NCBI RefSeq assembly: GCF_000974785.1
Contig: NZ_BBWV01000004.1
Location: 496,001 to 560,000 of the forward strand
From: Flavihumibacter petaseus NBRC 106054
GTDB lineage: Bacteria > Bacteroidota > Bacteroidia > Chitinophagales > Chitinophagaceae
Length of the DNA stretch: 64,000 nt
Direction: 5' to 3'
Part shown: in pieces, positions 1 through 7,063 of the stretch
How positions within the stretch are numbered: position 1 is the first letter of the stretch
Layout: each line of letters starts with the position of its first letter
Notes under the pieces: generated by a model
Databases searched by the model: none
What the model was told of the DNA's origin: nothing
What the model saw: the letters and a program-made list of their open reading frames with translations, nothing else
Position numbers and translations under genes: made by a program

Positions 1-245
1 GGCTGATCCAGGAAGCCGAAGCGCCCTGGAAACTCAGGCTTGTCCTGACGCAATCCCGGCTGCTGGTTAAGGTCATAATACCTGCAAAGGCCATTCCCTT
101 TCAGAATTGTATACACGGTCTTACATCCCTCGCAGCAAAAAAACTTGTCCTCCAGTACCGGCGCGGCGGCTGGACAAATGGTTCCACAATGATAACAGGT
201 GCCGGTTTCCTTCCGGACGCCGGCTGAACTGGGCTGTTTATCCAT
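1..245 (-). CDS. ccoI: Heavy-metal (copper) P-type ATPase, CcoI/FixI type, N-terminal fragment
   Basis: I translated this reading frame from the window edge. It starts at an ATG at 243-245 (minus strand) and runs out of the window after about 81 codons, so only the N-terminus is visible. It has the cysteine-rich metal-binding module that opens CcoI-type cation ATPases: CYHCG, then FCCEGCKTVY, then GLCRYYDL, around residues 18-65. In this family the protein exports copper for maturation of cbb3 cytochrome oxidase; the ATPase core itself is outside the window. It is divergent from the thioredoxin gene at 397. The family call is firm; the CcoI subtype is inferred from this N-terminal domain alone. 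Confidence 0.82.
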   Translation of the reverse strand, partial: MDKQPSSAGVRKETGTCYHCGTICPAAAPVLEDKFFCCEGCKTVYTILKGNGLCRYYDLNQQPGLRQDKPEFPGRFGFLDQ

Positions 246-372
246 GGTGCCAAATTAGGCGGTGAATGATCAGCCGGATATGACGAACATCAGTCTGTAC
301 CCTGATTACGGTAGGTATTCGTTATTCAGATGTTAACCGAAATTGAAGTGATCTTTCTGGTCGGATATTGGT

Positions 373-381
373 TATACTTTG
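373..381 (+). promoter_or_regulatory. Possible -7 promoter box for the thioredoxin/ApbE operon
   Basis: TATACTTTG lies 16 bases before the ATG at 397. It resembles the Bacteroidota -7 consensus TAnnTTTG, but the spacing inside the box is off by one base. No convincing -33 element is visible, so this is only a candidate. Confidence 0.25.
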
Positions 382-396
382 TAAAATCTCGCGACG

Positions 397-837
397 ATGC
401 AACTGATATCGCTATTGATACTGAATATCATGCTGGGCGGTCCGCACTGGCAGCCGGATTTTGAAACGGCGAAAAATGTGGCGCAAAAGGAGCACCGGCT
501 GATCCTGGTGAATTTTTCGGGGTCGGACTGGTGCAGCCCCTGCATCCGCATGCATAAAGATATATTTGAATCTGTTGAATTCAATCAGTTCGCAGACATT
601 TCCCTCGCGATGGTAAATGCTGATTTCCCCCGGTTGAAAGCGCACCAGTTACCACCGGACCAGCAGAAAAAAAATGAGCAACTGGCTGACGCCTACAATC
701 CGCAGGGGAAGTTCCCGTTCACAGTTCTGCTGGATGAATCGGGAAAGTCTCTGAAAAGCTGGGAAGGTTATCCGGCAGAAGGATTATCCGGATTTGTGGA
801 AACAATCAAAAGTATTTACAGTCAGAAAAAGCCCTGA
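397..837 (+). CDS. Thioredoxin-family protein (extracytoplasmic type)
   Basis: This 146-residue protein has a hydrophobic N-terminus (about residues 2-14) that could act as a weak signal peptide or anchor. A thioredoxin fold follows, with the active site WCSPC (Cys46 and Cys49) and a FPFTV segment that supplies the expected cis-proline. Proteins of this type reduce or shuffle disulfides outside the cytoplasm. It is the first gene of a four-gene run with ApbE (2-base gap), a DUF4266 lipoprotein and a DUF3570 protein. This suggests it keeps the cysteines of a partner reduced, perhaps the CGCN tail of the lipoprotein; that link is inference. The fold is clear, the substrate unknown. Confidence 0.9.
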   Translation: MQLISLLILNIMLGGPHWQPDFETAKNVAQKEHRLILVNFSGSDWCSPCIRMHKDIFESVEFNQFADISLAMVNADFPRLKAHQLPPDQQKKNEQLADAYNPQGKFPFTVLLDESGKSLKSWEGYPAEGLSGFVETIKSIYSQKKP

Positions 838-839
838 AC

Positions 840-1772
840 GTGTTGCAGGAATTCAGAAGAGGACAAAAGCTGATGGGCAACCATTTCGAACTGACTGTAG
901 TGGATGACGATGCTCAGCAGGCGGAAGCCGGCATCGATGCAGCAATCGCCGAGATCTCCCGGATAGAACAACTCCTTACTACCTACAATGACAATAGTCA
1001 GACCAACCAGGTAAATGCCATGGCCGGGATCAGGCCCGTTAAAGTTGATCCTGAAATGTTTGCGCTGATCCGTCGTGCCCAGCGTATCGCGACAGTCACT
1101 GATGGCGCCTTTGATATCACCTATGGATCCGTCGACAGAAGTCTCTGGAATTTCGACAGGAATATGAAGGCGTTGCCGGACAAGGCAACCGCTAAAAAAA
1201 GTGTCCACCTGATCAATTACAGAAACGTACTGCTAAACGAACTGGAGGGAACTGTATTTCTCAGAGAGCGCGGCATGCGGATCGGGTTCGGCGGGATCGG
1301 GAAAGGCTATGCCGCTGAACAGGCCAAACAGGTGCTTATCAGCCTCGGCGTGAAAAGTGGTATAGTGAATGCGTCAGGCGACCTCTGTGCCTGGGGAACA
1401 CAGGCCGACGGCAAGCCCTGGACAGTTGGTATCGCTCACCCTGATCTCGCCGGTGCGCCCTTTTCAGCAATGGAGATATCCGGACTGGCTGTGGCGACAT
1501 CCGGCAACTATGAAAAGTATGTGGTTATCGATGGAAAAAGATATTCGCACACGATTCACCCCAAAACAGGTCTGCCCGTCAGTGGCATCAAAAGTGTAAC
1601 GATCATCTGCAATAATGCCGAACTGGCAGATGCAATGACAACACCCGTAATGGTAATGGGAGTTGAGGCCGGACTCGCCCTCATCAACCAGATTCCCGGT
1701 TTGTCTTGCCTGATCATCAGTGATGACAACCAGCTATTCGTTTCAAAAAATATTAAACTGCATTACGCATGA
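840..1772 (+). CDS. apbE: FAD:protein FMN transferase (ApbE family)
   Basis: ApbE enzymes move FMN from FAD onto a Thr or Ser of partner proteins in the periplasm. The family signatures are present: GGIGKGYAAEQAK, NASGDLCAWG, and SHTIHPKTGLPV near residue 240. The longest frame starts at a GTG at 840; an ATG at 873 (MGNHFELT) is an alternative start and matches the usual beginning of the fold. No obvious signal peptide is present, which is unusual for an exported ApbE. The 3' end overlaps the next gene by ATGA (1769-1772), implying translational coupling. No clear flavinylation acceptor motif is visible in the neighbours, so its substrate is unknown. Confidence 0.93.
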   Translation: MLQEFRRGQKLMGNHFELTVVDDDAQQAEAGIDAAIAEISRIEQLLTTYNDNSQTNQVNAMAGIRPVKVDPEMFALIRRAQRIATVTDGAFDITYGSVDRSLWNFDRNMKALPDKATAKKSVHLINYRNVLLNELEGTVFLRERGMRIGFGGIGKGYAAEQAKQVLISLGVKSGIVNASGDLCAWGTQADGKPWTVGIAHPDLAGAPFSAMEISGLAVATSGNYEKYVVIDGKRYSHTIHPKTGLPVSGIKSVTIICNNAELADAMTTPVMVMGVEAGLALINQIPGLSCLIISDDNQLFVSKNIKLHYA

Positions 1773-1978
1773 AGTATATATTATGTGCTGCCTGCACAGG
1801 GCTTCTGGTTGCCTCCTGTGTGAATGTCAAAGAATACCAGAAGCAAAAGCTCAATGACTCAGAAATGGTATTGGGTAACAGAAAGATTCAGAAAACCGAA
1901 ACAAGTTTCCAGGTGTACCGTGAAGGCGCTTCCGGCGCGAATGGCGGAAAGACCGGTGGAGGATGTGGCTGTAATTAA
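1769..1978 (+). CDS. DUF4266 small lipoprotein with CGCN tail
   Basis: This 69-residue protein opens with a lipoprotein signal (MKYILCAACTGLLVASC), with the lipidated cysteine at about residue 17. It ends in a glycine-rich stretch closed by GGGCGCN. The short length, the charged middle and the CGC tail match the family I know as DUF4266, which recurs between ApbE and DUF3570 genes in Bacteroidota. It should be anchored in a membrane facing the periplasm. The paired cysteines could bind metal or be the target of the adjacent thioredoxin (inference). An EGASGAN stretch faintly recalls an ApbE acceptor site but lacks the final Thr/Ser. Confidence 0.88.
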   Translation: MKYILCAACTGLLVASCVNVKEYQKQKLNDSEMVLGNRKIQKTETSFQVYREGASGANGGKTGGGCGCN

Positions 1979-1986
1979 CCCGTAAA

Positions 1987-3171
1987 ATGAAAAAAGTATT
2001 TCTTTCAGCCTGTACGCTACTGTCGCTGATGAAGCTCCAGGCACAGCAAAAAGACTCAGCATTCGTTCCCAGGAAACTGCATATCGACGAGATCAATCTT
2101 GTATCCAGCTATTATCACCAGGATGGCAACAATTCAGCAGTTACAGGAGGCATCGGTACTGAAAAACTGACCGATATCGCCAACGTGCTCGATATCAAAC
2201 TCTTCCGCTATGACCGGAAAGGGAGGAAAAACAACTTCGGGCTGGAAATGGGAATTGATCACTATACGTCGGCTTCTTCAGACAAAATTGACCTGAAGGC
2301 AAACTCATCAGCATCCTCTGCAGACACCCGGTTTTACCCGTCTGTCAACTGGAGCAGGGAAAATGAAACAAAGGGGTCGACTTTTGGTGGCGGGTTATCC
2401 TTCTCGAACGAATTCGATTATCAGTCCATCGGCGTCAACGTGCTGTACGCGCAAAAAACCAGGAACCGGAATGGCGAGTTTACGGCCAGGCTGCAAGCTT
2501 ACCTGGATAAAGTAAAGATGATCGCTCCTTACGAACTTCGTTCACCATCGAATGAAGACGTTGAAGACGAAGGCTGGAAGAACCGGAACAGCTATTCAGG
2601 CTCATTTTCGTGGACCCAGGTAATAAACCGGAATCTCCAGGTCGCGGTACTGGCAGATGTCGTTCAGCAAAACGGCTATCTTGGGCTTCCTTTTCACCGG
2701 GTCTATTTTACTGATGGGTCAGTACACCAGGAAAATTTGCCGGACAGCCGGTTTAAAATACCAGTAGGCCTGCGTGCCAATTACTTTTTGGGAGACCGGT
2801 TCATTTTCCGGGCTTATTACCGATACTATTCGGATAACTGGGGACTATCCGCACATACAGCGGATCTCGAAGTACCCGTAAAAATCAGTCCCTTTCTTTC
2901 CATAAGCCCCTTTTACCGGTTTTACAGCCAGCATGCAGTCAAATATTTTGCCCCTTATGGCGGTCACACGGGAAAGGACGAGTACTACACAAGCAATTAT
3001 GACCTGTCCACTTTTAACAGCAATTTCCTGGGAGCTGGTATCCGCTGGGCCCCGGTTAATGGTGTATTCGGATGGCAGCATTTCCACATGATCGAGTTGC
3101 GGTATGGGCATTATGATCGTACAAACGGGCTGAATTCCAATATTGTATCACTCCACTTACAGTACAAATAG
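1987..3171 (+). CDS. DUF3570 outer-membrane-type protein
   Basis: This 394-residue protein has a signal peptide (residues 1 to about 20, ending LQAQQ). The rest is aromatic-rich with alternating patterns such as RAYYRYYSDNW and FLSISPFYRFYSQ, and it ends in LHLQYK, typical of an outer-membrane beta-barrel. The sequence and position match DUF3570, which follows DUF4266 lipoproteins in Bacteroidota. It starts 8 bases after the lipoprotein gene and closes the thioredoxin-ApbE-DUF4266-DUF3570 unit. A barrel carrying or secreting the redox partner is a reasonable guess, but no function is established from sequence. Confidence 0.88.
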   Translation: MKKVFLSACTLLSLMKLQAQQKDSAFVPRKLHIDEINLVSSYYHQDGNNSAVTGGIGTEKLTDIANVLDIKLFRYDRKGRKNNFGLEMGIDHYTSASSDKIDLKANSSASSADTRFYPSVNWSRENETKGSTFGGGLSFSNEFDYQSIGVNVLYAQKTRNRNGEFTARLQAYLDKVKMIAPYELRSPSNEDVEDEGWKNRNSYSGSFSWTQVINRNLQVAVLADVVQQNGYLGLPFHRVYFTDGSVHQENLPDSRFKIPVGLRANYFLGDRFIFRAYYRYYSDNWGLSAHTADLEVPVKISPFLSISPFYRFYSQHAVKYFAPYGGHTGKDEYYTSNYDLSTFNSNFLGAGIRWAPVNGVFGWQHFHMIELRYGHYDRTNGLNSNIVSLHLQYK

Positions 3172-3242
3172 CGATGGGATCAGGCACTTTACCTCAAACG
3201 ATTGCACGAAAGACTACAGCTGATATTCGTTAGCTTGGACAA

Positions 3243-4949
3243 ATGCTTAATGTTCGTTTATCTATTGGAATCAGCAAGATCCTCCTTTCCGCCTACTGCG
3301 TGCTGGGAGCAGCGTATACATATGCCCAGTCGCAACGGGTAGTGGTCACAGGCTTCACAGGCACCAGTAGCCGGGTTCCGCAGGAAGTCGATGCAGCCGG
3401 TAGTGAACCGGTAAATGCGCTTCCGTCATGGGAGGCAAAAGCCTGGAAAGGCGAAACCATCCACAACCAGGTGTTATTGCAGGGCGGAACGCAACAACAG
3501 CAGGTAAGTGTTACTGCCGGTGATCTCGCAGACGGAAAAGGCAATCGCATTCCACAACAGGATCTTTCCATTGGCTGGGTGAAGTATGTATGGACTGATG
3601 AATTCAGAGATGGCTGTGGTTACAGAAAATCCGTGGATTTTGATTCCTCCCTTGTAGCAGACAGAATCCAGACAGGAACCAATACCATGCTGATTGCAGC
3701 GGGTAAAGCACAACCCGTCTGGGTCAGTGTCAGGGTAAACGCCAATGCGGTTCCCGGCGACTATACAGGAAGCATAATAGTAGATAATGGCAAGAAAATA
3801 ACCCTGCCCGTAAAAGTCACCGTGCTCGACCGCGTACTGCCACCACCATCGCAATGGCATTATGCACTGGATCTCTGGCAACACCCTGCAGCTATTGCCC
3901 GCGTGCACCAGCTTCCCGTGTGGAGTGAAGCACATTACAAAGTGATGAGACCTTACTACGAGATGCTTGCGCGAGCCGGACAAAAAACGATCACCGCCAG
4001 CATTACGGATGAACCCTGGGGACATCAGACCTACGATAACTACCCCAGCCTCATTAAATGGACTAAAAAGAAAAACGGCAAGTGGTCATTCGACTACAGC
4101 CTTTTTGACAAATACATTGCCTTTGTGATGGATTGCGGCATCAACCAGCGGATCAACTGCTATAGTATGGTGCCCTGGAAGATTGCCTTTCGTTATCATG
4201 ACGAAAAGCTGCAGCGCGACACCGTATTTACAGGCGCCATCGGAACGCCGGCTTACAATGAATTCTGGTCGGTAATGCTCCGCGATTTTACGCGTCACCT
4301 GAAAAAGAAAAACTGGTTTGACCGCACCGCCATCGCAATGGATGAGCGGCCGATGGAAGCCATGCAGTCAGTCATCGCGCTGTTGAAAACGATTGACCCT
4401 GCCTGGAAGATTTCCCTCGCTGGTGCCTGGCATCCGCAAATTGAAAAGGACATCACTGATTATTGTATTGCTTCCGAAGCACGCTTTCCAGATTCCGTAC
4501 TCATAAGAAGAAAAGCAGAAGGAAAAAACAGCACCTGGTATACCTGCTGTTCTGAAAAATTCCCGAATGGGTTTACCTTCTCTCCCCCCGACGAACATGT
4601 TTGGATGGGCTGGTACACGGCAGCTACCGGCATGGATGGCTACCTGCGCTGGGCATTCAACAGCTGGACCGCCAGGCCGGACGAAGACAGCCGTTTTGTT
4701 ACCTGGCCTGCCGGTGATACCTACCAGGTTTATCCCGGACCCAATACTTCCATCCGGTTTGAAAAGATGATAGAAGGCATCCAGGATTATGAAAAGATTG
4801 AAACTTTGCGAAAAACGTATAAAGCAACCGGCGACCAGGTAGCACTGAACAAACTGGAAGCCGCGCTGAACAACATCCGCATCAGCAATTTCAACCAGCA
4901 ATCCGCAACGGAACAGCTGGCACCCTATCGCTCATTGCTGAATGACTGA
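3243..4949 (+). CDS. GH123-like secreted glycoside hydrolase (DUF4091)
   Basis: This 568-residue protein has a signal peptide (residues 1 to about 29, ending TYAQS). An N-terminal beta-rich domain follows (about 30-200, with VPGDYTGSIIV). The catalytic barrel carries an Asp-Glu pair (D367-E368 in AIAMDERP), which fits the substrate-assisted mechanism of GH123 N-acetylgalactosaminidases. The C-terminal motif GMDGYLRWAFNSW and the closing EGIQDYE region are typical of DUF4091. It is expected to act on N-acetylhexosamine-containing glycans outside the cytoplasm. Its last 18 bases overlap the end of the convergent beta-propeller gene. The exact substrate cannot be read from sequence. Confidence 0.87.
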   Translation: MLNVRLSIGISKILLSAYCVLGAAYTYAQSQRVVVTGFTGTSSRVPQEVDAAGSEPVNALPSWEAKAWKGETIHNQVLLQGGTQQQQVSVTAGDLADGKGNRIPQQDLSIGWVKYVWTDEFRDGCGYRKSVDFDSSLVADRIQTGTNTMLIAAGKAQPVWVSVRVNANAVPGDYTGSIIVDNGKKITLPVKVTVLDRVLPPPSQWHYALDLWQHPAAIARVHQLPVWSEAHYKVMRPYYEMLARAGQKTITASITDEPWGHQTYDNYPSLIKWTKKKNGKWSFDYSLFDKYIAFVMDCGINQRINCYSMVPWKIAFRYHDEKLQRDTVFTGAIGTPAYNEFWSVMLRDFTRHLKKKNWFDRTAIAMDERPMEAMQSVIALLKTIDPAWKISLAGAWHPQIEKDITDYCIASEARFPDSVLIRRKAEGKNSTWYTCCSEKFPNGFTFSPPDEHVWMGWYTAATGMDGYLRWAFNSWTARPDEDSRFVTWPAGDTYQVYPGPNTSIRFEKMIEGIQDYEKIETLRKTYKATGDQVALNKLEAALNNIRISNFNQQSATEQLAPYRSLLND

Positions 4950-6203
4950 TGGTAAGCGGATCGCATAAACATTGCCGTCAGCGCTTCCGGTGACAAGGTG
5001 TGAGCCGGCCACAAGGGGCTTACCCGTTATGGCACCCAGTGACATGATCTTTGCTTCCGCTGCTGCGTTATCTGGTCCGTATAGCTGGAAATCCTGCCGG
5101 AAGTGCCCGTCTTCGCCGTACACTTCTTTACTGTTTAAGCGGCTGCCTTCTGTTTCGAAATCGAACCGGATCTCGCCGGTTCGCTGATCCATTCCCACCA
5201 GGTGGCCATTGAAACAACCTGCAAAAATGGTGGAATCAACAGCGACGGCCTCGCCATATAAACGCATATTAAATGGCCGGCTCCAGATGACCTCTCCGTT
5301 TGCCGCATCAAACGCTACAAACCGGTGAGAATCGGATGTACCGGTAAACACTTTTCCGGCATGCAACAACGGCGTTGCGATGAACCAGCTGTCTTTTTCA
5401 CGGAAGTTCCACACACCATGACCGGCTTTGGCATCAACAGCATAAAAATTATAGTCGCGGCTGCCGATATACAATACATCTCCGGCTATGGCCGGCGTCT
5501 GTTGAAAGGCTCCTTCCTTAAAATACTGGTTGCCTATTGCTTTGAAGGTCCACTTTGTTTTTCCTGTTGCGGGATCCATGGCAAATAACCTGCCGCCGAA
5601 ATTCCCAACATAAAAAGTACCTCCTTTCAGTAAGCCTTTCATGTGGATCGGAGCGCCTGTTGGCATTGCCCAGCGCTGTTGTCCGTTGCGTTTGTTTAAC
5701 GCGTATACTTTTCCGTTACCACAACCGATCAGCAGGTTATTGCCCCATACCACTGGTGAGGAGCGGTAATAGTCCCATGTATCGATTTCTTTCTCATTGC
5801 AAAGGCTGACTTTCCATTCACCGGATCCATCAGTCCTGATGCGGTGCAACACACCATCCGAGCTGTAAACAAAAAAAGCATTATCAGTGGCGAGCGGCTC
5901 AGATTGTATGGATGTACCGGCATTGTATTTCCAGAAAAGGCTTCCGGAGGCTGCGGACAATGCATAAAGGTAGCCGTCCGTTGATCCCACCAGCACCGTA
6001 TCGCCTGTGCTGCTGATATTGCCGAGAATTTTTCCTCCGGTGGAAAAGGTCCATATGGCAGTGAGAGGGCGCGGATCGCCGGGGCAATTCGCAACTGAAC
6101 CTCCATCCCTGGAAACAATTTTATCCAGTGAAGCAGTTGCGGTTCGGGGAATCGTTGCTGTCGAAACAGCGGTTAAACAGGCGCATAGCAATAGAGCAAA
6201 CAT
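4932..6203 (-). CDS. Secreted PQQ-like beta-propeller repeat protein
   Basis: This 423-residue protein begins with a hydrophobic export signal (MFALLLCACLTAVSTA). It carries repeated propeller blades of the form 'G(S/T)xDGxLYAL..xxGxxxW', for example GSTDGYLYALSA, GNGKVYALNKRNGQQRW and GSRDYNFYAVDAKAG. This is the BamB/PQQ-dehydrogenase-like eight-bladed fold, but no PQQ or heme ligands are evident. It more likely acts as a binding or scaffold protein in the envelope. The LLCAC stretch might be a lipobox, though the N-terminus has no positive charge. It converges on and overlaps the GH123-like gene. Confidence 0.85.
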   Translation of the reverse strand: MFALLLCACLTAVSTATIPRTATASLDKIVSRDGGSVANCPGDPRPLTAIWTFSTGGKILGNISSTGDTVLVGSTDGYLYALSAASGSLFWKYNAGTSIQSEPLATDNAFFVYSSDGVLHRIRTDGSGEWKVSLCNEKEIDTWDYYRSSPVVWGNNLLIGCGNGKVYALNKRNGQQRWAMPTGAPIHMKGLLKGGTFYVGNFGGRLFAMDPATGKTKWTFKAIGNQYFKEGAFQQTPAIAGDVLYIGSRDYNFYAVDAKAGHGVWNFREKDSWFIATPLLHAGKVFTGTSDSHRFVAFDAANGEVIWSRPFNMRLYGEAVAVDSTIFAGCFNGHLVGMDQRTGEIRFDFETEGSRLNSKEVYGEDGHFRQDFQLYGPDNAAAEAKIMSLGAITGKPLVAGSHLVTGSADGNVYAIRLPSVIQQ

Positions 6204-6232
6204 TGTTTACGGTTTGGATCGGATGAATATCC

Positions 6233-6286
6233 GTAAAAAATGGAAATGGGAGTTACGCTTATCCAGCGCTCCTCCCATTTTTCCAT
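6233..6286 (-). terminator. Rho-independent terminator after the DUF4242 gene
   Basis: An AAATGGGAG / CTCCCATTT stem extends outward with a small bulge to an ATGGA / TCCAT base. On the minus strand it is followed by a run of six T. It lies just downstream of the DUF4242 gene that ends at 6306 and before the beta-propeller start. Confidence 0.72.
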
Positions 6287-6305
6287 GACCGGTTGAGTGA
6301 ATGGT

Positions 6306-6707
6306 TTAGCGTTCCGCTGTTTGCGGACTGATAATAGTGGTTACCTCGGTAATTTTGTTGACCGGAAATCCACCTCTTTTGCCGTGCTCTCTGATCAGGT
6401 CTTCATTTTCTGCGCGGTAGATACAGAACATTTTGTCACCGGTCACATAGCTCTGAACCCATTCAATGTTGGATCCCATTGTTCTGAGTGCATCACAGGA
6501 TTTCCGGGAAGCTGCTTTCAGTTCTTCCGGCGTCATTTTTCCTAACCCTGGTATTTCCCGTTCGATCAGGTACATTTTCATGGCTGGTACTGATGCTTTC
6601 GCGTAAAGCGAAGCAAAGGATAAGGTTGATTTCTGTGCGTTGGCAAACATTGTTGCGAACAGCAGGACTCCCAGCAGGAGTGTCAGTGGTTGGGCGAAAC
6701 TTTTCAT
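6306..6707 (-). CDS. Secreted DUF4242 (nickel-binding-like) protein
   Basis: This 133-residue protein has a clear signal peptide (residues 1 to about 24, ending ANAQ). A DUF4242 domain follows, with MKMYLIEREIPGLG, WVQSYVTGDKMFCIYRAEN and IREHGKRGGFPVNKI. The family includes small ferredoxin-like dimers reported to bind nickel; here it is exported. It is expressed as a single gene, with its own promoter box upstream and terminator downstream. The nearby AraC-type gene at 7058 carries a cytoplasmic DUF4242 domain, so the two may respond to the same ligand (inference). The ligand is unknown. Confidence 0.85.
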   Translation of the reverse strand: MKSFAQPLTLLLGVLLFATMFANAQKSTLSFASLYAKASVPAMKMYLIEREIPGLGKMTPEELKAASRKSCDALRTMGSNIEWVQSYVTGDKMFCIYRAENEDLIREHGKRGGFPVNKITEVTTIISPQTAER

Positions 6708-6735
6708 GGTAAAATTTTTTGGTTTTTGTATGACT

Positions 6736-6743
6736 CAAAATTA
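6736..6743 (-). promoter_or_regulatory. -7 promoter box (TAATTTTG) of the DUF4242 gene
   Basis: On the minus strand TAATTTTG matches the Bacteroidota -7 consensus TAnnTTTG and lies about 28 bases before the start codon at 6707. A -33 TTTG is not evident. Confidence 0.5.
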
Positions 6744-6845
6744 CCACCAGGTACCCCCCTGAGGCTGTAACAATTCAGTCAATGCATGGAAAAAGCGATG
6801 CGAGAAATAGTTCAAAAAGTGGTAAAATCAGGTCAGGGGAATAGG

Positions 6846-6877
6846 AGTTTAGCTGTTTAGTTGTTTAGAAGTTTAGT
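6846..6877. repeat. Four-unit 8-bp tandem array (nGTTTAGn)
   Basis: Four consecutive octamers share the core GTTTAG: AGTTTAGC, TGTTTAGT, TGTTTAGA, AGTTTAGT. The array is the inverted partner of the CTAAAC-type array at 7024-7063. Confidence 0.75.
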
Positions 6878-6900
6878 TGTTGGGACCCCGGGTGAAGAAG

Positions 6901-6935
6901 GTTTGGTGTTTGAAGTCTGTAGTTTGGAGTTAAGT
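6901..6935. repeat. Five-unit degenerate 7-bp array (GTTTGGn)
   Basis: Five consecutive heptamers begin with GT: GTTTGGT, GTTTGAA, GTCTGTA, GTTTGGA, GTTAAGT. A similar GTTTGGG array lies at 13904-13944. Confidence 0.55.
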
Positions 6936-6965
6936 CCAGGTCGGGCATCCCCCATTGTCATGACT

Positions 6966-6997
6966 GCTGAAGCTTTACCTTAAGCAGAAGCTTCAGC
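6966..6997. repeat. Perfect 10-bp inverted repeat
   Basis: GCTGAAGCTT and AAGCTTCAGC are separated by a 12-base loop. There is no T-run on either side, so a terminator is less likely than a protein-binding site or a structural fold-back. Confidence 0.6.
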
Positions 6998-7023
6998 GTA
7001 GGAGAGTGTGACATCGCTTTCAC

Positions 7024-7063
7024 AACTACTAAACAATTAAACTAATAAACTTTTAAACTACTG
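7024..7063. repeat. Five-unit 8-bp tandem array (AACTAnTA)
   Basis: Five consecutive octamers begin with AAC: AACTACTA, AACAATTA, AACTAATA, AACTTTTA, AACTACTG. It reads as the complement of the GTTTAG array at 6846-6877. It overlaps the stop codon of the AraC-type gene. Confidence 0.7.

Larger units (their letters stand above)
6748..7023. other. Intergenic stretch with periodic repeats and a palindromic hairpin
   Basis: No gene is visible. From left to right it holds plain sequence (6748-6845), an 8-bp-period array (6846-6877), a 7-bp-period array (6901-6935) and a perfect 10-bp inverted repeat (6966-6997). A second 8-bp-period array, inverted relative to the first, begins at 7024. I see no RNA gene or clear promoter. 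Confidence 0.6.

Noticed and set aside
3474-4025. Minus-strand reading frame of 183 codons
   Set aside because: It lies inside the GH123-like gene on the opposite strand and shows no motif.
4368-4901. Minus-strand reading frame of 177 codons
   Set aside because: Antisense to the GH123-like catalytic domain.
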